Positions 42,568-51,680 of a DNA stretch of 64,000 nt are shown here, piece by piece; position 1 is the stretch's first letter; each line of letters opens with the position of its first letter. Under the pieces are notes generated by a model, which saw only the letters and a program-made list of their open reading frames with translations, did no database searches and was not told where the DNA came from. The translations under genes were made by a program, and so were the position numbers. The stretch lies in contig NZ_JABTYH010000003.1 of NCBI RefSeq assembly GCF_013314975.1, forward strand, positions 1 through 64,000, given 5' to 3'. Source of the stretch: Pseudarthrobacter oxydans. Its GTDB lineage: Bacteria > Actinomycetota > Actinomycetes > Actinomycetales > Micrococcaceae.

Positions 42568-42804
42568 TCAGCCGCCCTCTTCTTTGGTGTCCTTGTCCCG
42601 GGCGTCCTGTTCCTCCGCGTGTTCAGCCTTTTCCCGGGCCTCCTGCTGGTGCTGCTCAAGTTTTGCCTCGGCGTCCCTGCGGCGGTATCCGATCGATCGG
42701 GCCTGTTCGGGGGTGGGATGCCGGTGTTCCCGCTCCCAGGCATGGTCATTGACACCGGTGCCGGGCACGGCCTCGTCATCAGGATCAATAATGTCTTCAC
42801 CCAT
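42568..42804 (-). CDS. Small highly charged protein of unknown function
   Basis: Unrecognised 78-residue soluble protein. The N-terminus is acidic (MGEDIIDPDDEAVPGTG). A middle WEREHRHPTPEQARSIGYRRRDAEAKLEQH and a Glu/Lys/Ala-rich C-terminus could form a long helix or coiled coil. Codon usage matches coding sequence. The ATG is preceded by AGGG at seven bases; a TTG two codons earlier is possible. No transmembrane segment is seen. It lies 40 bases upstream of the reading end of the DHFR-like gene on the same strand but is probably transcribed separately or as its tail. Confidence 0.6.
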   Translation of the reverse strand: MGEDIIDPDDEAVPGTGVNDHAWEREHRHPTPEQARSIGYRRRDAEAKLEQHQQEAREKAEHAEEQDARDKDTKEEGG

Positions 42805-42844
42805 ATCCAAACCCTGTCACAGTCGCGGGACAGTGTGTAGGGCC

Positions 42845-43396
42845 CTACGCCCCAAGCCGCCCGTAGGTGGTGATCACGTTGCCCTTGCTGGTCCGGGACT
42901 GGTCCAGCAGGACCAGACGGGTGCAGGGGTCGCCGTCCTGGAAGAGGCGCCGGCCGCTCCCCGCCACCACCGGATGGGTCATGAGCGTCAGGGAATCCAG
43001 CAGGCCGGCGAACAGCAGCTGCCGCGTGACCGAGATGCTGCCGCACACGGCAATTTCGCCGCCCTCACGCTCCTTGAGCGCTGCCGTAAATTCCTCCAGC
43101 GGGGCGTCCATCAGGCGCGAGTTCTGCCATTCGAGAGGTTCCGCCAGGGTGCGCGATGCCACGAACTTCTCCACCGGGTTGATGAAGGCGGCAAAGTCCT
43201 CGTCCACGGATGCGGTGGGCCAGTACCCGGCCCACTCCTGATAGCTCACCCGGCCCAGCACCACCGTGTCCACGGTGTCCATCATGGTGGTCAGGCCGGC
43301 TCCCAGCTCGTCGTCAAAGCTGTCGAACTGGAACTTGTAGGGATCGGACACCACGCCGTCCACGGAGTGGAACAGGCCGGCGGTGACTTTGCGCAT
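42845..43396 (-). CDS. Dihydrofolate reductase-fold protein (RibD C-terminal type)
   Basis: Predicted NADPH-dependent reductase of the RibD_C/dihydrofolate reductase-like family, found widely in actinobacteria as stand-alone enzymes of unknown substrate. The 183-residue sequence has MRKVTAGLFHSVDGVVSDPYKFQF at the start. It then has DTVVLGRVSYQEWAGYWP, EFTAALKEREGGEIAVCGSISVTRQLL and LTLMTHPVVAGSGRRLF, all family landmarks. The ATG is preceded by CTCCAGGAGGTCC-type purine-rich sequence (AGGAGG). A longer upstream frame is not supported. It is not a biosynthetic DHFR. Confidence 0.88.
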   Translation of the reverse strand: MRKVTAGLFHSVDGVVSDPYKFQFDSFDDELGAGLTTMMDTVDTVVLGRVSYQEWAGYWPTASVDEDFAAFINPVEKFVASRTLAEPLEWQNSRLMDAPLEEFTAALKEREGGEIAVCGSISVTRQLLFAGLLDSLTLMTHPVVAGSGRRLFQDGDPCTRLVLLDQSRTSKGNVITTYGRLGA

Positions 43397-43606
43397 GGGG
43401 ACCTCCTGGAGGGCTTTGTGAGCGGACACGCCTCACGCTAGTGGGCCCCTTGAGCCAGCGGAAGATCCCTGCAACAGCGGACGACGACGGCCGCCCCAGT
43501 TACGTTCATCACTCGCCGAGGCGTCTTGCACGGTTTGGCCGATCCTGAGCCCCATACTTGTGGTGAGCGGCTGTTGCCGTGCCCCGGCCAGGCAGGAGGA
43601 AAGTGC

Positions 43607-44077
43607 ATGGAAACCCTGAAAAAGATCGTGAGCAACCAGTATTTTCCGGCCGCTGCAGTCCTTACCGCCGTGCTGCTGTTCTGGGCCGTGGGACTCCTGG
43701 GCGGGCTGTCCCTCCTGCACAACAACCAGCCCCCGCTGACCACCCTGACCTGGATGCTGTTTGTCTACACCGCTGCGGTCCTCACCCCGCTGGCGGGCAT
43801 CGTGGCCGCCGCCGACCTGCTCCGCCGCTGGCGCCGCAACCGCGACGCCCGGATGGCCTACGCCGGGCACCCGGAAGACGAGTATTCAGTGGCCCGGCAG
43901 GTGGTGCCCGAGCATGCAGCAGAAGCAGGGCCGGCGGAAGCACAGACAGTGGCCCAGCAGGTGGTGCCCGAGCATGCAGGCGAAGAACCGGCAGTCCGGC
44001 ACGCAGCGCCGCCCGCACCCGCAGCATCCCAGCCGAAGAAATCCGCGAAGCAGGCAGGCCGCAAGCAGGCCGCTTAG
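43607..44077 (+). CDS. Two-helix membrane protein with duplicated C-terminal tail
   Basis: Unrecognised 156-residue protein. Two hydrophobic helices (residues ~13-38 and ~48-70) are followed by a basic cytoplasmic segment DLLRRWRRNRDARM. The tail carries a 20-residue direct duplication around QVVPEHA, then an Ala/Pro/Lys-rich end (KKSAKQAGRKQAA) able to bind nucleic acid or acidic partners. An AGGAGGAAAG ribosome site precedes the ATG. It is convergent with the GGDEF-EAL gene. The tail length probably varies between strains because of the repeat. Confidence 0.7.
   Translation: METLKKIVSNQYFPAAAVLTAVLLFWAVGLLGGLSLLHNNQPPLTTLTWMLFVYTAAVLTPLAGIVAAADLLRRWRRNRDARMAYAGHPEDEYSVARQVVPEHAAEAGPAEAQTVAQQVVPEHAGEEPAVRHAAPPAPAASQPKKSAKQAGRKQAA
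43887..43979 (+). repeat. In-frame direct duplication, 60-bp period
   Basis: A 33-base segment (CAGTGGCCCGGCAGGTGGTG... to GCAG) recurs 60 bases later with one or two differences. It encodes the repeated VA[RQ]QVVPEHA unit. Confidence 0.85.
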
Positions 44078-44102
44078 CCGGCTCGCGCCGTCGTCGTCCT
44101 CC

Positions 44103-46343
44103 CTACCGTTCCTTCAGCGCAGTAAGGGCTTCCTCCGCCTGCTGCAGCGCGTTTGCCAGCCGACGGCCCGGCTGCGGCAGCGAAAACAGGTATCCCTGCA
44201 GCGAATCGCACTCCAGGGCCGCCAGGTAGTCCGCCTGCGCCGCCGTTTCCACGCCTTCCGCGGTGACGGTCAATCCCAGGCTGTGGGCCATGTTGATCAT
44301 GGAACTGAGGATGGGTAGCCGCTCCGTGCCGGTGCGCACCATGGAGATGAAGGTCTTGTCGATCTTCACCGTGTCCACCGGCAGGTCCTGCAGCCTGCCC
44401 AGTGAGGAGTAGCCGGTGCCGAAGTCGTCCAGGGCAACCCTGGCTCCCTCATCCCGCAGCGTGCTGAGCTGTTTGATGAGGCTGCAGTCGGCGTCGAAAA
44501 ACACGCTCTCGGTAACCTCAAGGACCAGCTGGTAGGCGGCCACGCCGCTGGCCTCCGCCAGCCGGAGGACCGTGTGCGCAAACAGTGGGTCCTGCAGCTG
44601 TACTCCCGAGACGTTCACGGCCAGCGACCGCGAAGGATCCTCGCTCAGCCACGGTGCCAGCTGCACCATGCCCAGCGCCATCACTTCAGCACCGATCTCG
44701 TTGATCAGCCCCGTGCGTTCGGCCAGCGGAATGAAGACCGACGGCGGGACGCGCCCGCCGTCCCTGTCCCACCGGGCGAGCGCCTCGAACGTGACCACCT
44801 GCCCCATGCGGTGCGAAACGATCGGCTGGAAATCCACCGTGATTTCGCCCCGGGCCACGGCCAGCTGCAGGCCGGCTTCCATATGGGTCCGCTGCACCAG
44901 GGCCGTCATCATGTCCGGATGGAACCGCAGGAACCGGTTCTTGCCGGCGGCCTTTGCCGCGTACATCGAGATGTCCGCCTGCCGGAGCAGCTCTGAGGCG
45001 CCCACGCTGTCCCGGCCCAGGGATGCGAGTCCCAGGCTGAGGCTGGGCCGCAGGACCGTGCCCTGGATGGTGACGGGGACGTGGAGGCACCGGACGATGC
45101 ACTCGGCGATCGCATCCGCGTCCGGGCAGGCGGTCAGGAGCACCACAAACTCGTCTCCGCCGAGGCGGGCCACAACATCGGCCGTGGGGGCGCAGCCACG
45201 AAGCCTCCGGGCCACCTCAACCAGCATGTCGTCGCCGGCCTGGTGGCCAAGGATGTCATTGACTTCCTTGAAGTCATCCAGGTCCAGGAGGAGCACGTCA
45301 ACGGCCTTGAGCCGCGGTTCCCGCAAGGCACCAGCCAGAGCGTCGTTGAACACGGCGCGGTTGGCAAGCCCCGTCAGCGGGTCCTGGAACGCCATGGCCC
45401 GGAGCTTCTCGGCCTGCGCCGCCAGGTCCAACATGGCCTGGTGGGCCTGCTCCTGGGCCTGGCGCCGCGGCGTGACGTCCCGGAAACTCCATACCCGCCC
45501 AACAATTCTTTCGCCCACCCGCTGCGGCCGCGAATACCGTTCAAAGGTGCGCCCGTCCGCGAAGTCCAGGACATCATGGCTTTCCGCTGCCTGGTCTTCC
45601 TCCAGCGCGCTGATCCGCGCCAGGAAGCCCGCAGGATCCGCCACCTGTGAGATGACGAGCCGCAGGACGGGCTCTTCGCTGTCCCCCTCCATGAGTGCCG
45701 GCGGAATGCCCCACATGGTGAGGAACTGGTCATTGAAACCGGCCACCCTGCCCTCGGAGCTCATCACCAGGATGCCGTCCGCGGTGGATTCCAGCGTCGC
45801 GGTCAGCAGGGACATCGCTTCCCGCAGGTCGGCGTCCGCGGCCTGGCGGTGGGAAGTGCCCCGGACCGAGAGCAGGAGCAGCGGATGCGCGCGGCTGCCG
45901 TCGCCTGGCCCCTGCTTCACGTCCGGAGTCCGCGGAGGTGCCTCGTTCCCCGGAGACGCCGGAGGGAAAAGCGGTGCGGCATCCCACGGCAAGAGTGATC
46001 CCGTTGCTTCGGCGGGGAATTCCGTTCCGTCGCTGTGCAGCCCGTAAATTTCCCGGGGCGGCGGGTGGTCCCCGGGGAGGGCGCGAAGCCGGGCGAAAAG
46101 CTGGTCCGCTTCGCCGCGGAAGCCTTCAGCGAGGAGTGAGCGGTGGTCCCGTCCGGTGAGGTCACCGGGCCTATAGCCGAACTGCCTCCCGGCTGCGGCG
46201 TTGACCAGAACGATGCTGCCATCCGCGGCTATGGCCAGCAGCGCGTCCGGGCTGGCATCAAGAACGGCCCCGAAAGTCTGTGCTGGCGCACTCGTGCTGT
46301 GGTTCCAAGAATCAGCCAAGACACCACCCCCCTCGGACATCAT
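44103..46343 (-). CDS. Cyclic di-GMP enzyme: PAS-PAS-GGDEF-EAL
   Basis: A 746-residue signalling protein that can make and/or break cyclic di-GMP. Two PAS domains lie at ~20-130 (DASPDALLAIAADGSIVLVNAAAGRQFGYRPGDL) and ~170-290 (TLESTADGILVMSSEGRVAGFN). The GGDEF domain (~315-470) has an intact RLGGDEF site. The EAL domain (~485-740) has intact FEALARWD, DDFGTGYSSLGRL and KIDKTFI motifs. Both active sites look functional. No membrane helix is seen. It stands alone, with the GlsB gene and a terminator upstream. Which activity dominates cannot be read from sequence. Confidence 0.92.
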   Translation of the reverse strand: MMSEGGGVLADSWNHSTSAPAQTFGAVLDASPDALLAIAADGSIVLVNAAAGRQFGYRPGDLTGRDHRSLLAEGFRGEADQLFARLRALPGDHPPPREIYGLHSDGTEFPAEATGSLLPWDAAPLFPPASPGNEAPPRTPDVKQGPGDGSRAHPLLLLSVRGTSHRQAADADLREAMSLLTATLESTADGILVMSSEGRVAGFNDQFLTMWGIPPALMEGDSEEPVLRLVISQVADPAGFLARISALEEDQAAESHDVLDFADGRTFERYSRPQRVGERIVGRVWSFRDVTPRRQAQEQAHQAMLDLAAQAEKLRAMAFQDPLTGLANRAVFNDALAGALREPRLKAVDVLLLDLDDFKEVNDILGHQAGDDMLVEVARRLRGCAPTADVVARLGGDEFVVLLTACPDADAIAECIVRCLHVPVTIQGTVLRPSLSLGLASLGRDSVGASELLRQADISMYAAKAAGKNRFLRFHPDMMTALVQRTHMEAGLQLAVARGEITVDFQPIVSHRMGQVVTFEALARWDRDGGRVPPSVFIPLAERTGLINEIGAEVMALGMVQLAPWLSEDPSRSLAVNVSGVQLQDPLFAHTVLRLAEASGVAAYQLVLEVTESVFFDADCSLIKQLSTLRDEGARVALDDFGTGYSSLGRLQDLPVDTVKIDKTFISMVRTGTERLPILSSMINMAHSLGLTVTAEGVETAAQADYLAALECDSLQGYLFSLPQPGRRLANALQQAEEALTALKER

Positions 46344-46433
46344 AGAGCGCGGGAGCCGAAATGTGACCAGCTGCCGGGAACCGGTTCCGCGCAGACTTCT
46401 TCGGCCCGTTGGCGGTCCCTGTCCTGCAAACGC

Positions 46434-46468
46434 AAAAGCGCTGTCCCCGCATGGGGGACAGCGCTTTT
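46434..46468 (-). terminator. Terminator after the GlsB gene
   Basis: AAAAGCGCTGTCCCC, GCAT, GGGGGACAGCGCTTTT: a near-perfect hairpin with flanking A and T runs, so it can act in both directions. It separates the GlsB gene from the GGDEF-EAL gene. Confidence 0.85.
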
Positions 46469-46492
46469 CGGGTTGTCTGAATAAAGGAGCCG

Positions 46493-46762
46493 CTATGCCC
46501 GGCGGGAGCTGCGGTTAGTGACTGCGCCATAAACCAGCAGCACGATGATTGAACCGAGAATTGCCAGCAGCCAGGTGCGGATATCGAAGAATTCGGCCAG
46601 CCCGCCGCCGAAGATCAGCGAACCGATCCAGCCGCCCAGGATTGCACCGACAACGCCGAGGACCAGGGTGACCACCCAGCCTCCGCCTTGGCGGCCGGGC
46701 AGGATAGCCTTCGCAATGGCTCCGGCGATCAGGCCCAAAATGAGAAATCCGAGAATGCCCAT
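46493..46762 (-). CDS. GlsB/YeaQ/YmgE-family membrane protein
   Basis: An 89-residue transglycosylase-associated (GlsB/YeaQ) membrane protein with three hydrophobic helices and glycine-zipper patterns (GILGFLILGLIAGAIAKAILPGRQGGGW, GVVGAILGGWIGSLIFGGG). The family is linked to general stress responses in actinobacteria, but its biochemical role is not established. The C-terminus is basic. The ATG at MGILGF follows AAGGAGTGAC-type sequence. It is divergent from an HAD phosphatase gene. Confidence 0.9.
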   Translation of the reverse strand: MGILGFLILGLIAGAIAKAILPGRQGGGWVVTLVLGVVGAILGGWIGSLIFGGGLAEFFDIRTWLLAILGSIIVLLVYGAVTNRSSRRA

Positions 46763-46983
46763 GTTGTCACTCCTTGTCAGTAAGTTGTGCCGGGCCCCCA
46801 TTTCCGGTTCCATAATTCAATCAGCGTGCTTACTGCTCTGCAAGAGTTTGATTATCACGGGATGACTGTCAGTTTTCCCGGCAGGAGTGCACCACTTTCT
46901 CCAGTGCCGGCAAACCCCGCCCGGGCAACGGGGAACGCTTCGATAGGATTGACTGTCCCCGCCACAAACCAAGGAGTCCCGGC

Positions 46984-47850
46984 ATGCGCAGCCAGCAGAC
47001 CGTCCGGCCGCGTGCCATCTTCCTCGACATCGACGGCACCTACGCCGACCACGGACTGGCGCCTGCCGCGCACGTCGACGCGGTCCGGACAGCACGCCGG
47101 CTGGGACACCTGGTTTTCGTCTGCACCGGGCGGCCGCTGTCCATGGTCCCAACGCACATCCTGGATGCCGGCTTCGACGGCAGCATCACCGGCGCCGGTG
47201 CCCGGGTGGAGCTTGGGGGAGAAGTCCTGAAGGACACCCGCTTCGCCCCGGACCTGGCAGCGCTCATCGTGGAAACGCTGGACGCGCACGGCGCCGCCTA
47301 CATCCTGGAAGCACCCGAGGCACTGCACGGCCGGACGGGCGTGGACCGGAGGCTGCGGGAGGTGCTCGGCCCCATTTTCGCCGTGCGCCCGCAGCATGAC
47401 GGGGTCCTCAGCACCGATGTTGATCCCCTGGAGGACATCCTGGGGCCCATGCAGTACAGCGACGACCTCCGCTCCACGTCCTACGCCAAAATATCCTGCT
47501 TTGATTCCCCGGTTCCGCTGACGCAGCTGGTGGCGGGGCTGGGGCCGCAGGTGGGCCTGATCCCCAGTTCCCTCTCCGCCCTGGGCGACCGGGCCGGCGA
47601 GATCTTCATGGCCGGGACGCACAAGGCCGTGGGCATCCAGGTGGTGGAGGAGCACCTGGGCCTGGACCGCGCGGACATCGTGGCCATTGGGGACAGCGCC
47701 AACGACATCGAGATGCTGGAGTACGCAGGTGTGGGCATCGCCGTGGAAGGCGGGCACCCTGCGGTGCTGGCCGTCGCGGACCGGACCACCGCCGGGCCGG
47801 CCGGCAACGGCGTGGCACTCGCTTTTGAAGAGCTGGGGCTGCTGGGCTGA
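46984..47850 (+). CDS. HAD-superfamily phosphatase (Cof/IIB type)
   Basis: Predicted cytoplasmic sugar-phosphate or nucleotide phosphatase. HAD motifs are intact: AIFLDIDGTYAD (nucleophile Asp first of DxD), LVFVCTGRPLS (motif II), HKAVGIQVVEEHL (motif III Lys) and VAIGDSANDIEMLEYAGVGIAV (motif IV). The C2-type cap lies between motifs II and III. Length of 288 residues is standard. AAGGAG lies nine bases before the ATG. It is convergent with the UDP-sugar dehydrogenase gene but not obviously linked. Confidence 0.92.
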   Translation: MRSQQTVRPRAIFLDIDGTYADHGLAPAAHVDAVRTARRLGHLVFVCTGRPLSMVPTHILDAGFDGSITGAGARVELGGEVLKDTRFAPDLAALIVETLDAHGAAYILEAPEALHGRTGVDRRLREVLGPIFAVRPQHDGVLSTDVDPLEDILGPMQYSDDLRSTSYAKISCFDSPVPLTQLVAGLGPQVGLIPSSLSALGDRAGEIFMAGTHKAVGIQVVEEHLGLDRADIVAIGDSANDIEMLEYAGVGIAVEGGHPAVLAVADRTTAGPAGNGVALAFEELGLLG

Positions 47851-47872
47851 CCGGGTTTCCTGGCGCGCGCTG

Positions 47873-49258
47873 TCAGGAAAGGAGCGGAGCCGGTGCCTGC
47901 ACGGGCGGGTGTGCCGCAGCCCTGCCGGTGCCCAGGCCGCGCACCGACCAGCCGTTGGCCTGCCAGGCCGCGGTGTCCAGTGCGTTGCGTGCGTCCAGCA
48001 CCACCCGGCGTCGTACCCGGGCGCCGGCAGCGGCGGGGCAGAGGCGGCGGTATTCATCCCATTCGGTAAGCAGCAGCACCAGCTCGGCGCCCTCGAGCGC
48101 CCGTTCCGTTGACGCCTCGAACCGCAGGCGCGGGTAACGCCGCCAGGCGTGGTTTATCGCCTTGGGATCCGTGACGGTCACGTGCGCCCCGGCGGCGGCG
48201 AGCCGGTCGGCGACGTCCAGGGCGGGGGAGTCCCGGATGTCGTCGGTGTCGGGCTTGAAGGATGCACCCAGGACAGTGATGGAGCGGCCGGCAACGCTGC
48301 CGCCGGAAAGCTCCGCAGCCAGGGCAACGGTGCGTTCACGCTGGCCCTGGTTGACCGAATCCACCAGCTGCATCCACTCGTCCAGGGCCGTGGCCCCTGC
48401 ATGGGCGGCCTGTATCCGGAAGCTGCGGATGTCCTTGGGGAGGCAGCCGCCGCCGAAGCCCAGGCCGGCGTGCAGGTACCGCCCGCCGATGCGCGGGTCC
48501 ATGCCCATGGCCTCGGCCAGCTCCGCCACGTCCGCTCCCGACGCGTCGCACAGCCCGGCCACCGCGTTAATGAAACTCACTTTGGTGGCAAGGTAGGCGT
48601 TCGCCGCCGACTTGATGAGCTCCGCCGTGGCGAAGTTGCACACCAGGCGGGGTATGCCGGCCCTGAGGAGCGGTTCGTAGACGGCGTCCAGCGCCGCCGT
48701 GACCCCCACCGGGGCGCCGCTGCGGGGATGGAACGCGCTTTCGCGTCCGCCGTCCACGCCGTACACCAGCCGGTCCGGCACCAGCGAGTCCTTCACCGCC
48801 GTCCCCTGCCGGAGGAACTCCGGGTTCCAGCCCAGCATCACGTCCGGCCGCCGGGCCAGGACACCGCGCAGCATCTCCACCGTGCCCACGGGCACCGTGG
48901 ATTTACCCACGACGACGGCGCCCGCGGCCAGGTGCGGCAGCAGGGTTTCGATGGCGGAGACTAGGAAGGTGAGATCGGCGGCGTCGGACGTTTTGTCCTG
49001 CGGGGTGCCCACGCACAGTAAGTGGACCTGCGCTTCCTGCGCACCGGCGGCGTCGGTGGAGAAGGTGAGCCGGCCGGTGCTCCGGCCGTTCCGCAGGAGT
49101 TCGTCCAGTCCAGGTTCGTGGAACGGGGCGGCACCCCGTGCCAGCTGGTCCACTTTGCCAGCGTCGACGTCGATCCCCACCACGGTATGGCCCATGGAAG
49201 CGAGGGTGGCCGCATGGACGGCTCCAAGGTAGCCGCAGCCGATCACCGAAATCCTCAC
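47873..49258 (-). CDS. UDP-glucose/GDP-mannose 6-dehydrogenase family enzyme
   Basis: Predicted NAD-dependent enzyme oxidising a nucleotide sugar to the uronic acid, usually UDP-glucose to UDP-glucuronate. The Rossmann motif is VIGCGYLGAVHA (5-16). The catalytic Cys272 lies in GFGGGCLPKDI, and AELIKSAANAYLATKVSFINA holds the active-site Lys and Asn. A late GASFKPDTDDIRDSPALDV completes the signature. Length (461) fits. The GTG start overlaps the stop of the glycosyltransferase gene as GTGA, so both are co-translated, probably for cell-envelope polysaccharide or glycolipid synthesis. Sugar specificity is not certain. Confidence 0.92.
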   Translation of the reverse strand: MRISVIGCGYLGAVHAATLASMGHTVVGIDVDAGKVDQLARGAAPFHEPGLDELLRNGRSTGRLTFSTDAAGAQEAQVHLLCVGTPQDKTSDAADLTFLVSAIETLLPHLAAGAVVVGKSTVPVGTVEMLRGVLARRPDVMLGWNPEFLRQGTAVKDSLVPDRLVYGVDGGRESAFHPRSGAPVGVTAALDAVYEPLLRAGIPRLVCNFATAELIKSAANAYLATKVSFINAVAGLCDASGADVAELAEAMGMDPRIGGRYLHAGLGFGGGCLPKDIRSFRIQAAHAGATALDEWMQLVDSVNQGQRERTVALAAELSGGSVAGRSITVLGASFKPDTDDIRDSPALDVADRLAAAGAHVTVTDPKAINHAWRRYPRLRFEASTERALEGAELVLLLTEWDEYRRLCPAAAGARVRRRVVLDARNALDTAAWQANGWSVRGLGTGRAAAHPPVQAPAPLLS

Positions 49259-50412
49259 TGCGCTGCCCCCGCCCGGAAGCCCGTTGATGCCTTTGCCGAT
49301 TCGGCTGCAATGACTTGTTCGTAGTGCCGGACCAGCTCCCCGCACAGCACCGGCCACGTCCTGTCCTGCACGGAAGCATGGGCTGCGGCAGCGAACGCGC
49401 GGCGTTTGGCGTCGTCGCCCATCAGGTCGAGGACGTGGCTGCGGAGGCCTGACAGATCACCTGGTTCGTAGAGCCAGCCTGTCCGTGAGTTTTCCACGAG
49501 ATCGAGCGGCCCGCCCCGGCCGGTGGCCACCACCGGAACCCCCGATGCCATGGCCTCCTGGATGGTCTGGCAGAAGGTCTCAAACTCACCCGGGTGCACA
49601 AAGAGATCAAAGGATGCGACGGCCCGTGCCAGCTCCTCACCGCCCAGGAAGCCGGTAAAAACCGCGTCGGGCAAGGCCACTTCGAGGGCAGCCCGCTGGG
49701 GTCCGTCGCCAACAACCACAAGCCTGGTGTTGGGAATCCCTGCCAGGGCAGCGAGGTCCTCCACCTGTTTCTCCACGGCCAGCCGTCCCACGTAGCCGAT
49801 GATCCGCTGTCCGCCTGGAGCCACGGAAGCCCGCCAGCCGTCGTCGCGCTTTTCCGGCGAGAACCGTGCCGTATCCACTCCGCGGCGCCACATCTGCACC
49901 CTGGGGATGCCGCGGCCGCGCAACTGGTTCAGCGCGAACGTGGACGGCACCAGGGTGCGGGTGGCGAGCAGATGGATGTTGTCAACCCGGTTCCAGGCCC
50001 AGTTTTCCAGGAACGGCACGCCGTACCTCGCCGCGTAGCTGGGCACTTCGGTCTGGTAGATGGCCACACTGGGAATGCCCAGCTGGTGTGCCGCCTGTGC
50101 CGCCCGCCAGCCAAGGACGAAGGGCGAGGCGAGGTGGACAACGTCCGGTGCGTAGTCGGCAAGGATGCGCTTGACCCGGTACACACCGCCCATCGCCACC
50201 CGGACGTTTGCATAGCCTGCCAGCGGCACCGCCGGCAGCCGGAGGACCTCCGCGCCCCGGACACGGCCCGGCGCTTCCCCGTCCAACGTGGAAGGCGCGA
50301 TCACCAGGACATCGTCGCCCCGGTTCTCGAGGTGCTCCAGCACGCGCAGGATGGAATGCGTCACGCCGTTCATCAGCGGCAGGAATGATTCAGCAACAAT
50401 TGCGATCCTCAC
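49255..50412 (-). CDS. GT4-family glycosyltransferase (MgtA-like mannosyltransferase)
   Basis: Predicted membrane-associated glycosyltransferase, resembling actinobacterial GDP-mannose-dependent alpha-mannosyltransferase MgtA. The N-domain begins VRIAIVAESFLPLMNGVTHSILRVLEHL. The C-domain has IIGYVGRLAVEKQVEDL, LVVVGDGPQRAAL and the donor-binding EX7E segment FETFCQTIQEAMASGVPVVA. The GTG start has GTGGAGGG just before it. A longer frame would cover the divergent promoter region and is rejected. It is the first gene of a coupled pair with the nucleotide sugar dehydrogenase. Donor and acceptor are inferred only. Confidence 0.9.
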   Translation of the reverse strand: MRIAIVAESFLPLMNGVTHSILRVLEHLENRGDDVLVIAPSTLDGEAPGRVRGAEVLRLPAVPLAGYANVRVAMGGVYRVKRILADYAPDVVHLASPFVLGWRAAQAAHQLGIPSVAIYQTEVPSYAARYGVPFLENWAWNRVDNIHLLATRTLVPSTFALNQLRGRGIPRVQMWRRGVDTARFSPEKRDDGWRASVAPGGQRIIGYVGRLAVEKQVEDLAALAGIPNTRLVVVGDGPQRAALEVALPDAVFTGFLGGEELARAVASFDLFVHPGEFETFCQTIQEAMASGVPVVATGRGGPLDLVENSRTGWLYEPGDLSGLRSHVLDLMGDDAKRRAFAAAAHASVQDRTWPVLCGELVRHYEQVIAAESAKASTGFRAGAAQ

Positions 50413-50508
50413 CCCTCCACGGTGGGCGGGCGGCGTTGCCGTGCGGGGGATTGGATGTGACGCCGGGGGAAAGGATGCGTGAACAGCAGGACCCCTGACT
50501 AAAAAAAT

Positions 50509-50549
50509 TACTAAGTAGGCTTTGCATATGATGCTAAGCATGCTTAGTG
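50509..50549 (+). promoter_or_regulatory. Two stress-type inverted repeats and promoter before the PRC-barrel gene
   Basis: TACTAAGTAGGCTTTGCA at 50509 and TGCTAAGCATGCTTAGTG at 50532 start 23 bases apart. They match the katE and GAF-gene sites. TTGCAT at 50522 and TAGTGT at 50545 are spaced 17 bases as possible -35 and -10 boxes, with the second dyad lying over the -10. Confidence 0.55.
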
Positions 50550-50671
50550 TAGGAGTGCAGCCAACGCAGAGCCTCAAGCAACGGGGCGGAGGCCAGCGCC
50601 GGGAATTCCCCGTGCCGGGACATCCACACTGTTGGCAAAGCCCAGCGCAACGACACATCCAAGGAGACGTC

Positions 50672-51544
50672 ATGCTCAACAGGGAAAACATCGAAAACCT
50701 GCTCACCAAGGGTGGCAACGTCATCGGTTCAGATGGCGAGAAGATCGGCTCCATCGGACAGCTTTACGCGGACGACGACACGGGCGAGCCCACCTGGGTC
50801 ACCGTCAAGACGGGCCTCTTCGGCACCTCGCAGTCCTTCATTCCCGTCGAGGGAGCACACAGCCAGGGCGACGACCTGGTGGTTCCCTACACCAAGGAGC
50901 ACGTCAAGGACGCCCCGCGCGTCGATGTGGACGGCCACCTCACGCCCGAGGAAGAGGACCGCCTGTACACCTACTACGAGCGTGGTGCCCGCACCTACTC
51001 GGACGCCCGCAATGACGACGTGGACACCCGGAAGGATGTCGACTTCCAGGGCGATGCAGACCTGAATGCCGGCACCCCCACCGCGGGTATTGGCCGCGGC
51101 CACGACCTTGACCGGGACGCCACCGACCGCCACGCGGTGGGCCACGACACGTCCGGTCCTACTACGGACGACGCCATGACCCGTTCGGAGGAACGGCTCC
51201 ACGTCGGCACCGAGCGTGAAACCACCGGACGGGCACGGCTGCGGAAGTACGTCACCACGGAAAACGTCACCAAGACTGTTCCCGTGCAGCGTGAAGAGGT
51301 CCGCCTGGAGCGCGAGCCCATCACCGACGCGAACCGGGGCGACGCCCTGGGCGGCCCGGACATCAGCGAAGAGGAGCACGAGGTCATCCTCCATGAGGAG
51401 CGCCCCGTCGTGGAGAAGGAAACCGTTCCGGTGGAGCGGGTCCGGCTGGACAAGGACGTCGTACAGGACGACGTCACGGTCAGCGAGGAAGTCCGCAAGG
51501 AGCACATTGACGCGGACGGCGTGGACCGGGACGCGCGCCGCTAG
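50672..51544 (+). CDS. PRC-barrel and DUF2382 stress protein
   Basis: A 290-residue soluble protein probably tied to general stress. Residues ~10-90 form a PRC-barrel (GGNVIGSDGEKIGSIGQLYADDDTGEPTWVTVKTGLFG). The acidic middle (YYERGARTYSDARND... DVDFQG) is disordered-looking. Residues ~170-285 form DUF2382 with the repeated ERL/EEV/ERVRLDKDVVQDDVTVSEEVRKE pattern. AAGGAG precedes the ATG. The upstream frame extension is not coding. Two copies of an inverted repeat also found before katE lie in its promoter region. The family is common in desiccation- and stress-tolerant bacteria; its precise role is unknown. Confidence 0.9.
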   Translation: MLNRENIENLLTKGGNVIGSDGEKIGSIGQLYADDDTGEPTWVTVKTGLFGTSQSFIPVEGAHSQGDDLVVPYTKEHVKDAPRVDVDGHLTPEEEDRLYTYYERGARTYSDARNDDVDTRKDVDFQGDADLNAGTPTAGIGRGHDLDRDATDRHAVGHDTSGPTTDDAMTRSEERLHVGTERETTGRARLRKYVTTENVTKTVPVQREEVRLEREPITDANRGDALGGPDISEEEHEVILHEERPVVEKETVPVERVRLDKDVVQDDVTVSEEVRKEHIDADGVDRDARR

Positions 51545-51620
51545 GCTCCACCGCCAACGATTGGGTGCGCCGCCGAGGCGTCTTCGAACGGACAGCCGCT
51601 GAGTCAAGCGCACAGCACGC

Positions 51621-51658
51621 GACGCCGGGAGTCCTCTGACGGGCTCCCGGCGTCGTTG
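51621..51658 (+). terminator. Terminator after the PRC-barrel gene
   Basis: GACGCCGGGAG and CTCCCGGCGTC separated by 12 bases, followed by GTTGT. Confidence 0.8.
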
Positions 51659-51680
51659 TGCATGCGGAACTTTCTTGAAC

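Noticed and set aside
43887..43979. Repeats considered as a CRISPR remnant
   Set aside because: They lie inside a coding frame, keep the frame, number only two and have no spacer structure.
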